Assembly: GCF_003337435.1 (NCBI RefSeq)
Contig: NZ_QPJS01000001.1
Span: 1-64,000 of the forward strand
DNA: 64,000 nucleotides
From: Schleiferia thermophila
GTDB taxonomy: Bacteria > Bacteroidota > Bacteroidia > Flavobacteriales > Schleiferiaceae
Direction of reading: 5' to 3'
Positions 53,885 to 61,576 of this stretch are shown here, piece after piece. Position 1 is the first letter of the stretch. Each line of letters opens with the position of its first letter. Both the position numbers and the translations under genes were made by a program. The notes under the pieces were generated by a model. That model was not told the DNA's origin and searched no databases. It worked only from the letters and a program-made list of their open reading frames with translations.

Positions 53885-55948
53885 ATGAAGAAAATAGTTT
53901 CTTGTTTCCTCTTTTTGCCAGTACTGATAAGTGCTCAGGTAAATTTTCCTCACCGCTGTGGCACCAATCATATGACCGAACAATTGGTACTCAACAATCC
54001 TTCTCTGAAAGAACTCATCGAAGAATACGACCAAATATTGGCCAAGGGAGCTCAGGAATATGAAATGATCCACAAGCGCACACAAAATAATTTGATCATC
54101 ATTCCTGTAGTATTTCACGTAATTTATGATGATGCTGTCAGCAACATCTCCAGGGAGCAAATCATGGACGCCATAAGAGCACTAAATGATGATTTTCGCC
54201 GAAGAAATAATGATACTGTAAATACCAGACCGATCTTCAAGCCTCTAGGAGCAGATGTTGAGATAGAATTCAGGTTGGCCAGCATCGATCCATTCGGCAA
54301 TTGTACAGATGGGATCAATAGAATATTTAGCAATCTAACTAACAATGCCAATGACAATGTCAAGAACCTCTCTATGTGGAATAACCGCAGGTATCTGAAC
54401 ATATGGGTCGTAAAAAACATACAACTGCCCAATCAGCCCGCTCAAGGTACGGTTCTGGGGTATGCTTACAGACCCTTTTTTAATCAGCCCGGTATAAATG
54501 ACGGAATTGTCATCAGGCACGACCGAGTAGGAACCATCGGCACTTCCAATACCAGAGGCAGAACCCTGACCCATGAGGTAGGGCATTTCCTCGGGCTCAA
54601 GCACCCTTTTGACGGCGGATGCTTTGGCGGTGACGATATCGCTGACACGCCTCCGGTTGCTAATGAAAGCTTTGGATGCGACTTACAAAAGAATACTTGC
54701 ACCAATGATGTTCCCGATTTGCCCGATATGATAGAAAATTACATGGATTATGCCAATGACAACTGTATGAACATTTTCACCATTGGCCAGCGCAATTACA
54801 TGCGAAATGTACTTTCAACCTTTGCTCACAGAGCAGAACTTGTTTCACAGGCCAATCTGCAGCGAGTGGGTCTTATCAACAACACTCAATGCCCTCCGAA
54901 GGCATTTGGATTTGCTCCTCGCAGAGTAGCTTGTCTGGGGGACACATTACAATTTATCGACATCTCAGCCGGTGGACCGGCTTTATCGCGTACGTGGTCT
55001 TTTGCAGGAGGCACCCCCTCTACCAGCAGTGATGAAAACCCGAGTGTCATTTTCAATCAACCAGGCTTGCACAAAGTAGAGCTCACACTGACCAATGCCG
55101 CAGGCACAAGTACTTTCAAGAATTATGAGTACATAACAGTAAGACCCAAACCAGCAAATTTCGGCAACTTCCTGAAAGAAGATTTTTCAGTCACCTGGTT
55201 GCCCAGTTTTAACTGGTTTGTTGAAGACGTAAACAACACCGGAAATTCATGGACTACTGCCACCAATGCAGGCTACAATGATTTGCGCTCTGCCCGGATA
55301 CTCAATGCGGACACAATGGCAGGCACTGTGCACAATCTGATTTCACCTACCGTCGATGTAAGGTTTTCCACTAATCTGACGATGCGCTTCAGATATGCTT
55401 ACGCCCGTCGAGATCCATCTAACAACGATGCCTTACGGTTTTACATTTCACTGAATTGCGGCCGCACATGGATTCTGAGAAGAGCCGTTTTAGGCAATCA
55501 AATCATCACGGCACCGGATATGCCTACCGGCTCCTTCGTGCCGACCAACAACAGCGAGTGGAAAGAAGTAACAGTTCCTTTGGGGATCTATTCAAATTTT
55601 CCGGAGGACATCATGTTTAAATGGGAATTTACATCCGGTGGAGGCAACAATTTTTATCTAGATGATATCAATTTGGATGTGGTGGTCGGACAGGATGAGT
55701 GGAATACCCCATCCGAGATTTCTGTGTATCCAAACCCTGTATTTCGCGGTGGAATCGTGATTTTCGAAGCTCCTTTGGAGCTGGGACAGAAGGTGAAACT
55801 TCTCAGCATAACAGGACAAGTTGTAGCAGAATTTGAAAATTTAAACAACCAAACAACTCAGGAACTTCAAATTCCGGCATCTTTGTCCCCGGGTGTATAT
55901 TTTCTCGTAACTGGTTCAGGAATTTCCAAAAAACTAATTGTCCGCTGA
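53885..55948 (+). CDS. Secreted M43 (pappalysin-type) metalloprotease with PKD and T9SS sorting domains
   Basis: The 687-residue protein has a signal peptide (IVSCFLFLPVLISAQ), a metzincin catalytic domain with HEVGHFLGLKH at residues 230-240 (three zinc-binding His and the catalytic Glu) and Met-turn NYMDY at 285-289. Next comes a PKD domain (about 350-415: ACLGDTLQFIDISAGG ... WSFAGGTPSTS), then a beta-sandwich region (about 430-600) and finally a T9SS sorting domain (VYPNPVFRGGIVI to LIVR). It is therefore exported to the cell surface or medium as a protease. Its stop shares a base with the cinA start. Confidence 0.93.
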   Translation: MKKIVSCFLFLPVLISAQVNFPHRCGTNHMTEQLVLNNPSLKELIEEYDQILAKGAQEYEMIHKRTQNNLIIIPVVFHVIYDDAVSNISREQIMDAIRALNDDFRRRNNDTVNTRPIFKPLGADVEIEFRLASIDPFGNCTDGINRIFSNLTNNANDNVKNLSMWNNRRYLNIWVVKNIQLPNQPAQGTVLGYAYRPFFNQPGINDGIVIRHDRVGTIGTSNTRGRTLTHEVGHFLGLKHPFDGGCFGGDDIADTPPVANESFGCDLQKNTCTNDVPDLPDMIENYMDYANDNCMNIFTIGQRNYMRNVLSTFAHRAELVSQANLQRVGLINNTQCPPKAFGFAPRRVACLGDTLQFIDISAGGPALSRTWSFAGGTPSTSSDENPSVIFNQPGLHKVELTLTNAAGTSTFKNYEYITVRPKPANFGNFLKEDFSVTWLPSFNWFVEDVNNTGNSWTTATNAGYNDLRSARILNADTMAGTVHNLISPTVDVRFSTNLTMRFRYAYARRDPSNNDALRFYISLNCGRTWILRRAVLGNQIITAPDMPTGSFVPTNNSEWKEVTVPLGIYSNFPEDIMFKWEFTSGGGNNFYLDDINLDVVVGQDEWNTPSEISVYPNPVFRGGIVIFEAPLELGQKVKLLSITGQVVAEFENLNNQTTQELQIPASLSPGVYFLVTGSGISKKLIVR

Positions 55949-57261
55949 TGTTGGCCGAAATCATAACCATTGGCGATGAGCTGCTCATAGGACAGGTCAT
56001 CGATACCAACTCGGCTTGGATAGCTCAAAAGCTCAATGAGTCAGGAGTCGAAGTGATACAACGCAGAGCCATAGGTGATAACAGAGATGAAATTTTCAGA
56101 GCGCTTGACTCCATTCATCCAGATACAAAGCTGGTAATATTGACCGGAGGTCTGGGACCAACGCGCGATGACATCACAAAAAAAACCCTTGCTGAATACT
56201 TCGGCCAGGAGTTGATCTTTCACGAAGAGACCCTTCGACATATTACCAACATTTTTACCAAGCTGGATAGGGAAGTCAACGAACTGAATGCTTCCCAGGC
56301 CTGGCTTCCATCGGGTTGTACCCCGTTGAAAAATATGTACGGCACTGCACCGGGCATGCAATTTGAAAAAAATGGAGTTTACTATTTTTCCCTTCCGGGT
56401 GTGCCTTACGAAATGAAAGCCCTGTTTGAATCCTACATTCAGCCTTTTATCAGGGAGAAATTGACACCCGATTATCAGATTGTCCATGCCGTTTTTCACA
56501 CACAGGGAATTCCGGAAAGCATACTCGCAAAAAGACTTGAAAACTGGGAACTCAATCTGCCACCACAGCTGAAATTAGCCTATTTGCCATCGGCTGGCGC
56601 TGTACGGCTGAGACTCACCGCCAGAGGCAAAAAAAATGAAGACCTGAAGGCAATACTGGATGCTCAAAGCAAAAAATTACGCGAATTGCTAGGGGCTGAT
56701 TTGTACGCTGAGGGCGATGAGCCACTGGAAGTAGTGGTAGGCAAATTACTCAAAACCAACCACAAAACCCTTGCACTGGCTGAAAGCTGCACCGGCGGGT
56801 ATATCTCACATCTGATAACAAGCGTTCCAGGAAGTTCGGCTTATTACATGGGTGGAGTAGTGGCCTATGACTATATGGCCAAAGAAGTTGCGCTGGGAGT
56901 TAATCACGACGATATTGTCAATTTTGGAGCAGTGAGCAGTCAGGTAGTGATTCAGATGGCTGACGGTGCACGTTCCGTATTCAACACAGACTATGCCTTG
57001 AGTGCTTCCGGTATTGCCGGTCCTGATGGAGGCACACCTGAAAAGCCTGTAGGCACTGTATGGATTGGGATTGCTACACCTACCGAAACTCGAGCATATC
57101 TGTTTCGCTTTGGAAACGATCGAATGCGCAATATTCGCAAAACAGCCCTTGCTGCACTTAATCTTCTGAGAAGATCTCTCAATTCCTTAGACCTGGACGA
57201 CATCGACCTTCCCGACCTGAAAAGCATCGTGGTAAGCAAGCGAGAAAAGATGGCAAATTGA
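55948..57261 (+). CDS. cinA: Competence/damage-inducible protein CinA (NMN amidohydrolase family)
   Basis: The 437-residue protein joins a MoaB/MogA-like nucleotide-binding domain (LAEIITIGDELLIGQVIDTNSAWIAQKL, LTGGLGPTRDDITKKTLAEYFG) to a C-terminal CinA/PncC amidohydrolase domain (ALAESCTGGYISHLITSVPGSSAYYMGGVVAYDY, SASGIAGPDGGTPEKPVGTVWIGIA). This arrangement is that of full-length CinA, which has ADP-ribose pyrophosphatase and NMN deamidase activities in other bacteria. Start ATG 55948 overlaps the protease stop. Its stop codon abuts that of the convergent DUF3365 gene. Confidence 0.94.
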   Translation: MLAEIITIGDELLIGQVIDTNSAWIAQKLNESGVEVIQRRAIGDNRDEIFRALDSIHPDTKLVILTGGLGPTRDDITKKTLAEYFGQELIFHEETLRHITNIFTKLDREVNELNASQAWLPSGCTPLKNMYGTAPGMQFEKNGVYYFSLPGVPYEMKALFESYIQPFIREKLTPDYQIVHAVFHTQGIPESILAKRLENWELNLPPQLKLAYLPSAGAVRLRLTARGKKNEDLKAILDAQSKKLRELLGADLYAEGDEPLEVVVGKLLKTNHKTLALAESCTGGYISHLITSVPGSSAYYMGGVVAYDYMAKEVALGVNHDDIVNFGAVSSQVVIQMADGARSVFNTDYALSASGIAGPDGGTPEKPVGTVWIGIATPTETRAYLFRFGNDRMRNIRKTALAALNLLRRSLNSLDLDDIDLPDLKSIVVSKREKMAN

Positions 57262-57882
57262 TCATTCAGAGCTTGATGCAGAGCCTGATGGAGCTGCAGA
57301 TAAATATACAACCCAGGCTCCCCTGAGTTCGTTCAAGTTAAAATCATACGCCCTGTCGTCGGGATATCGCTTTTGTATCTCTGCCATGGTTGCATCGGCG
57401 ATGTCACCGCGCTCCCGGATCCCGTGGCAATTCAGACATAAAGGTTTCATGATGATCGGTTCAAAATGACGGATGTAACCATCGAATAAATCCAAGGTCT
57501 GAGCCGGTGGTATCTGACCCTTGGCCGAAAGTTCTGCCATATGCTGGAGTACAGCAGATTCAATTGAATCAGGTTTGTTGGCGGGATTGCGGTATCTCAG
57601 TGCCACTCTTCTGACTAATACGCCATAGTGTTTTGAAAGAGAATCCGTGACAAACAATGCCCTTTCATTGCAATACCCGACCGCCTTTGAAGCGTCTCCA
57701 TCTTTCATCCCCTTCATCAATTCGTTGAGCAGTGCTTCCTGCATGATACCCACTATTTTCCGGGCATCTGTCCTCGGCTGCCCGGTAAACAGTTGGCTAG
57801 TCTCCTCTTTCTCGGCTCTCTGACCACATTGGTTGCAGAGAAGTACGATTGCTCCGATTACTACAACAGCAAATTTTTTCAT
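57262..57882 (-). CDS. DUF3365 lipoprotein with haem-binding CXXCH
   Basis: The 206-residue protein has a hydrophobic N-terminus with Cys (VIGAIVLLCNQCG), likely a lipoprotein signal, and a DUF3365 (Tll0287-like) domain with the c-type haem motif CLNCH in IIMKPLCLNCHGIRERG. It may be a periplasmic haem sensor or electron-transfer protein. I chose ATG 57882 because it overlaps the rhodanese stop as ATGA, indicating coupled translation; longer frames would add unlikely residues. Its partner gene is a rhodanese lipoprotein. Confidence 0.78.
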   Translation of the reverse strand: MKKFAVVVIGAIVLLCNQCGQRAEKEETSQLFTGQPRTDARKIVGIMQEALLNELMKGMKDGDASKAVGYCNERALFVTDSLSKHYGVLVRRVALRYRNPANKPDSIESAVLQHMAELSAKGQIPPAQTLDLFDGYIRHFEPIIMKPLCLNCHGIRERGDIADATMAEIQKRYPDDRAYDFNLNELRGAWVVYLSAAPSGSASSSE

Positions 57883-58250
57883 CTCCTTGACCATTTGTTG
57901 TATCCACCATCGAGATTTCCGATGTACGAAAATCCAGCTTTTTTCAATACGTCTATGCTCGCTGTGCTTCTGCGACCGCTGGCGCAATACACCAATACGC
58001 TATCGTACCCTCTGATTTGCTTCACTTTCTGCTCAAAATCATCACTGTAAAAATCAATGTTGACAGCACCCGGAATATGACCAGCTTTATATTCGTCCAA
58101 GGTACGGACATCCAATATCAATACATTTGGCGATTGTCTTATTTTATCAAACTTTGATTTATCTAAAACATATACTTCACCTGGCTCGGTGACCGATGTA
58201 CATCCTAAAATCCAAAGCGAAAAAAATAGCGACTTGTAATAGGCTCTCAT
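57879..58250 (-). CDS. Rhodanese-like lipoprotein
   Basis: The 123-residue protein begins with a lipoprotein signal (SLFFSLWILGCTS, Cys17) and continues as a single rhodanese domain: VLILDVRTLDEYKAGHIPGAVNID, then the active-site cysteine C89 in VYCASGRRS. It should be tethered in the periplasm or on the membrane and handle sulfane sulfur or act as a redox protein. It is directly upstream of and coupled to the DUF3365 gene. Confidence 0.85.
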   Translation of the reverse strand: MRAYYKSLFFSLWILGCTSVTEPGEVYVLDKSKFDKIRQSPNVLILDVRTLDEYKAGHIPGAVNIDFYSDDFEQKVKQIRGYDSVLVYCASGRRSTASIDVLKKAGFSYIGNLDGGYNKWSRR

Positions 58251-58258
58251 GGACCAGG

Positions 58259-58627
58259 TTATTTCTTAAACACCAAATATACTGCAATCACTAGTAGAAT
58301 AAAAGCAATTACATGATTGAGTCTGAGGTGTTCGGATTTGAAAAACAACAAAGCAAAAATCAGAAAGACTGTAATAGAAATTACTTCCTGAATTACTTTA
58401 AGTTGAAGAAGCGAAAAGGGGCCGCCGTATTCCCTGAATCCAATCCGATTGGCAGGTACCTGCAGGAAATATTCAAAAAGAGCAATTCCCCAACTGATCA
58501 AGACTACCGAGATAATACCAAGGTTTTCAAATCCTTTCAGGTCTTTAAATTTCAGATGTCCATACCAGGCCAGTGTCATAAATGTATTGCTCAAAATAAG
58601 CAAACCTATACTTATAAATCCCTTCAT
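58259..58627 (-). CDS. DUF486 family small membrane protein
   Basis: The 122-residue protein has four membrane segments and the DUF486 sequence (FISIGLLILSNTFMTLAWYGHLKF; FEYFLQVPANRIG; LQLKVIQEVISITVFLIFALLFF), a family related to small DMT transporters. I chose ATG 58627; the upstream ATG at 58672 would lie within the terminator hairpin and adds a non-hydrophobic extension. It is followed 8 bases later by the rhodanese gene. Function unknown. Confidence 0.85.
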   Translation of the reverse strand: MKGFISIGLLILSNTFMTLAWYGHLKFKDLKGFENLGIISVVLISWGIALFEYFLQVPANRIGFREYGGPFSLLQLKVIQEVISITVFLIFALLFFKSEHLRLNHVIAFILLVIAVYLVFKK

Positions 58628-58635
58628 CTTTGGCA

Positions 58636-58680
58636 ATAAAAAACCATCGCGAAGGTAATTTGAGGCCTTCACTTGATGGT
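58636..58680 (-). terminator. Terminator of the TPMT gene unit (minus strand)
   Basis: On the minus strand ACCATC and GATGGT pair around GAAGG/CCTTC, followed by TTTTTTATT. It lies between the stop of the methyltransferase gene and the DUF486 start. Confidence 0.85.
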
Positions 58681-58713
58681 ATCGCTACAGGCTGGAATGG
58701 CTAGTTTGTTCAA

Positions 58714-59307
58714 CTAAATTTTTTGCAAATGAATAAAAAACTCTTTTCCTGCCCTTTGTGGAATACTTTTATCAGTTTTCTCAAGCGAAAGAATTTTGAA
58801 AAATTTAGAAAATCGGCTCATGTATTCTTCATAACTGCCTCCGAAAGGTGGACCTTCATTCGAGAGTGGAAAATCAAAGAGCAAACCGGCCAGTTGGCCG
58901 CCTTTTCTGAGCAGTGACCACGATTTTTTGACATAATGGTCTCTGAGCGATGGATTAAGAGCGCAGAAAAATGTTTGTTCCAGAATCAGGTCATATTGCT
59001 CTTCTGGAAGATTAAAAAAGTCAGAATGAACAAGCCGATGCTCCGGAAAACCTGGAAATCTTTTCTTCAAATTTTCCAAAGGCACTTTGGATATATCCAC
59101 TACGGTTACATCAGCGTATCCGGCTTTATAAAGAGCCTCAGCTTCATAGGCATTGCCGGCGCCGGGGATGAGTATTTTTGAATCTTTGGAAATGTTGTTA
59201 AAGACAAATTCCACAATGGCGGGCGACGGATATCCAATATCCCACCCGGTTTGACCGATGCTCCATCTTTCTGTCCAATACTTTTCACCTAAAATTACAG
59301 GATCCAT
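58714..59307 (-). CDS. SAM-dependent methyltransferase, TPMT family
   Basis: The 197-residue class I methyltransferase has the thiopurine-methyltransferase-family N-terminus YWTERWSIGQTGWDIG, the SAM site ILIPGAGNAYEAEALYKAGY, VVDIS, and QYDLILEQTFFCALNP. Substrate may be a thiol, selenium or tellurium compound, or another small molecule. It overlaps the 3' end of the upstream CXXCH gene by 13 bases. Confidence 0.88.
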   Translation of the reverse strand: MDPVILGEKYWTERWSIGQTGWDIGYPSPAIVEFVFNNISKDSKILIPGAGNAYEAEALYKAGYADVTVVDISKVPLENLKKRFPGFPEHRLVHSDFFNLPEEQYDLILEQTFFCALNPSLRDHYVKKSWSLLRKGGQLAGLLFDFPLSNEGPPFGGSYEEYMSRFSKFFKILSLEKTDKSIPQRAGKEFFIHLQKI

Positions 59308-60113
59308 AGTTTTTGGACGACCTCTTTGCCATTTAGACCTTTTACCCTCAGCAAGTAGACTCCGGTTTTCAGACCACTTAACTGCACACTAATTTCTGTT
59401 TGGTTATTAAAGTACTTTTCCAGAATCCTGCGTCCATCGAGGGTAAAAATCTCCACATCGGTAAAAGGTATATCCGACACGATATTGACAAACTCGTTTG
59501 TTGCAGGGTTGGGAAACAACTTTACCTGGAATGGTGGCCTATAATCTCTCTGACCGAGAGACGCTTCCTGCACAATCAGGCTGCCCAGTATAGTTTGATC
59601 TCCAGAGGTTGTGCCATTGTCGTTTACCGCATTAATTGCCGTGTAGAAAGCCACTTCTCCGCTTCCGGCCGGAGGAGCGGTCCAGTCAACTTGCCAGGTG
59701 CGGCTGTTGTTGGAGCCCTGAGTACCTTGAAAAGTATGCGATACGTATCTGTTGTTGATTCTCAGCTGAGTCTGATTGTTTGTCAATGTCCACGTGCCTG
59801 TAAAAGATGGATTTGCTGTAGTATTGGTCTGGGAAGTGAGCATAAATCCAAACCGATTAAAAGTCGGGTGAGATGCGCTGAGGGTGATGGTGTAGGTGGA
59901 TCCTGGTTCATATCCGCTGGCTGGAATGTTGGTTTGAATTAAATTGGTTCCTGTCACAGGCTGTTCGCTGTGGCAGCTCGAACAATTCAACCCATTGTCT
60001 ATAGGAGCTCCGGTGTAACCTGCAGAAAAGGCTCCATTCGAATTTGAGTTGAGATGTACCGAGAAAATCAGTGCGAAAAGAACTGAAAAAACCACGAAGT
60101 ATGTGTTCTTCAT
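59295..60113 (-). CDS. Choice-of-anchor V-type secreted protein with CXXCH and T9SS sorting domain
   Basis: The 272-residue protein has a signal peptide, then the haem-type motif CSSCH in DNGLNCSSCHSEQP, a beta-sandwich domain related to Reeler/choice-of-anchor V (YEPGSTYTITLSASHPTFNRFGFMLTSQ) and a T9SS sorting domain (VKLFPNPATNEFV to VQKLWIL). The single CXXCH in a T9SS-exported protein is notable: it may bind one c-type haem or simply be a disulfide. It is between lpxK and the methyltransferase and overlaps both, so all three are likely one unit. Confidence 0.75.
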   Translation of the reverse strand: MKNTYFVVFSVLFALIFSVHLNSNSNGAFSAGYTGAPIDNGLNCSSCHSEQPVTGTNLIQTNIPASGYEPGSTYTITLSASHPTFNRFGFMLTSQTNTTANPSFTGTWTLTNNQTQLRINNRYVSHTFQGTQGSNNSRTWQVDWTAPPAGSGEVAFYTAINAVNDNGTTSGDQTILGSLIVQEASLGQRDYRPPFQVKLFPNPATNEFVNIVSDIPFTDVEIFTLDGRRILEKYFNNQTEISVQLSGLKTGVYLLRVKGLNGKEVVQKLWIL

Positions 60114-61135
60114 AGCATTAGTTTTTTCTTTATAATGTTTATAAACTCAGTTTTGTTTTCAATTACGAATTCTATCTCAAGAATTCCGATCAAGTGCCTG
60201 TAGGCCTGATAAAGTTCTTTTGGCAATTTTACTTTTTCTTTTTGTGTAACAATGCAAAATAGATTAAATCTCATGCAATATTCCAAAATTTCAATCCACT
60301 TTGCCGGATCGATTGTCTGATGATCTTTGAATCGATAAATTTTTTTTACGCAAAATCCAAGCAATCGAACGGATTGGACCATCTGATCGGGGTTGGCTAT
60401 TGTGCTCACTACTGCAACTTTTTGATGCGTTGGGTGCGGTAGAGCAGCTATTGTATTGATAAAGGTACAAAAAAATACCGGAGACCCGGAGTATTTGGAG
60501 TGTATGGATTGCAATGCTTTTTTTCGCTGTATTGAAGCATCGGCAGGCGTCTTGGTGATGACTGTAACATCTACATTTTTCGCGCGTTCTTTGAGGTCTC
60601 TGAGGGTGCCTGCCGGAAAAAGACAGTCAGAAAAATAAGGTTTGTCCCAGGTGGTGAGCAATACAGAAACATCCGGATGTACTTTCCGATGCTGAAGTGC
60701 ATCATCCAGGATAATGAGGTTCAGATCTGGATACATACCTTTTAGTTTGCGTATGCCTTCCAATCGATCTTCGCATACGGCTACAGGGACATCGGGAAAG
60801 TTTTGTTTGATGAGTAAAGGTTCGTCACCTACATCCTGGTAATCGTCCTCAGGCTCCACGATTCGAAATCCTTTGGTAGTCCGACCATAACCTCGCGACA
60901 ATACAGCAATTTGGTATTCTGATGAAAGCAGTTGAATTAAGAGTTGCACCATGGGAGTTTTGCCAGTACCCCCAAAAGAGAGATTCCCGACAGCAATTGT
61001 GCGGATTTCTTCAGGCTTTTCTGATAAAAGAATTTCAAGGTTAAAAAGAATGTGCCTTAATTTGATTACCAAATAAATTGGCAAAACAAGCGGTATTAAA
61101 AGAATTCTTTTTATTGAAAAAATAATAGCTGACAA
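60110..61135 (-). CDS. lpxK: Tetraacyldisaccharide 4'-kinase (lipid A synthesis)
   Basis: The 341-residue membrane-associated kinase phosphorylates the 4' position of the lipid A precursor. It has an N-terminal amphipathic or membrane segment (LLIPLVLPIYLVIKLR), then the P-loop GGTGKTP (residues 55-61) in VGNLSFGGTGKTPMVQLL and the DVGDEPLLIKQNFPDVPVAV, LILDDALQHRKV catalytic blocks. Length is normal. Stop overlaps the next gene's start (ATGA). It is divergent from the response regulator gene. Confidence 0.93.
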   Translation of the reverse strand: MSAIIFSIKRILLIPLVLPIYLVIKLRHILFNLEILLSEKPEEIRTIAVGNLSFGGTGKTPMVQLLIQLLSSEYQIAVLSRGYGRTTKGFRIVEPEDDYQDVGDEPLLIKQNFPDVPVAVCEDRLEGIRKLKGMYPDLNLIILDDALQHRKVHPDVSVLLTTWDKPYFSDCLFPAGTLRDLKERAKNVDVTVITKTPADASIQRKKALQSIHSKYSGSPVFFCTFINTIAALPHPTHQKVAVVSTIANPDQMVQSVRLLGFCVKKIYRFKDHQTIDPAKWIEILEYCMRFNLFCIVTQKEKVKLPKELYQAYRHLIGILEIEFVIENKTEFINIIKKKLML

Positions 61136-61165
61136 TTGGTACTTTGTATAAAAAAATTAAATTTG
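61136..61165 (+). promoter_or_regulatory. Promoter of the response regulator gene (TTG-N19-TAAATTTG)
   Basis: TTG at 61136-61138 and TAAATTTG at 61158-61165 are 19 bases apart, the canonical Bacteroidota spacing; the ATG 61186 is 20 bases downstream. Confidence 0.6.
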
Positions 61166-61185
61166 ACGCTGGTAGTTGCTTAGCT

Positions 61186-61575
61186 ATGACAAATAAAAAA
61201 CAAATCATGGTCGTCAACGATGATCAGATTCAAAATCTCATTTGCCGAAAGGTTTTTACAATGAACATTCCAGATACTGAAGTCATTGATTTTGTCGATC
61301 CAGCGGAAGCATTCAACGCTATTGTCGAACAAAAAGCTGCTCCGAGATTTATTTTGCTGGACGTGAATATGCCAGGCATGAGTGGATGGGATTTTATCGA
61401 GCGGCTCAAAGAAAAGGGATTAGAGTTTCCTATTGTGATGTTTACAGCTTCAGTAGACGAGGAGGACAGGGAAAAAGCCGCTGCCGCAAAAATGGTAAAA
61501 ATGTTTCTGGACAAGCCTATGACTAAAGAAAAACTGCCGCTGCTAATACCATTTTTGAATGGTCAGCAGCATTGA
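61186..61575 (+). CDS. Receiver-only response regulator
   Basis: The 129-residue protein is a CheY-like receiver without an output domain. The acidic pocket is N11-D12-D13, the phospho-acceptor D59 is in FILLDVNMPGMSGWDF, the conserved Thr is in MFTAS, and the Lys is in LDKPM. It probably signals to a partner protein or kinase encoded elsewhere. I chose ATG 61186, preceded by a well-spaced promoter; an earlier TTG at 61144 would fall on the promoter. No histidine kinase gene is adjacent. Confidence 0.9.
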   Translation: MTNKKQIMVVNDDQIQNLICRKVFTMNIPDTEVIDFVDPAEAFNAIVEQKAAPRFILLDVNMPGMSGWDFIERLKEKGLEFPIVMFTASVDEEDREKAAAAKMVKMFLDKPMTKEKLPLLIPFLNGQQH

Positions 61576-61576
61576 G

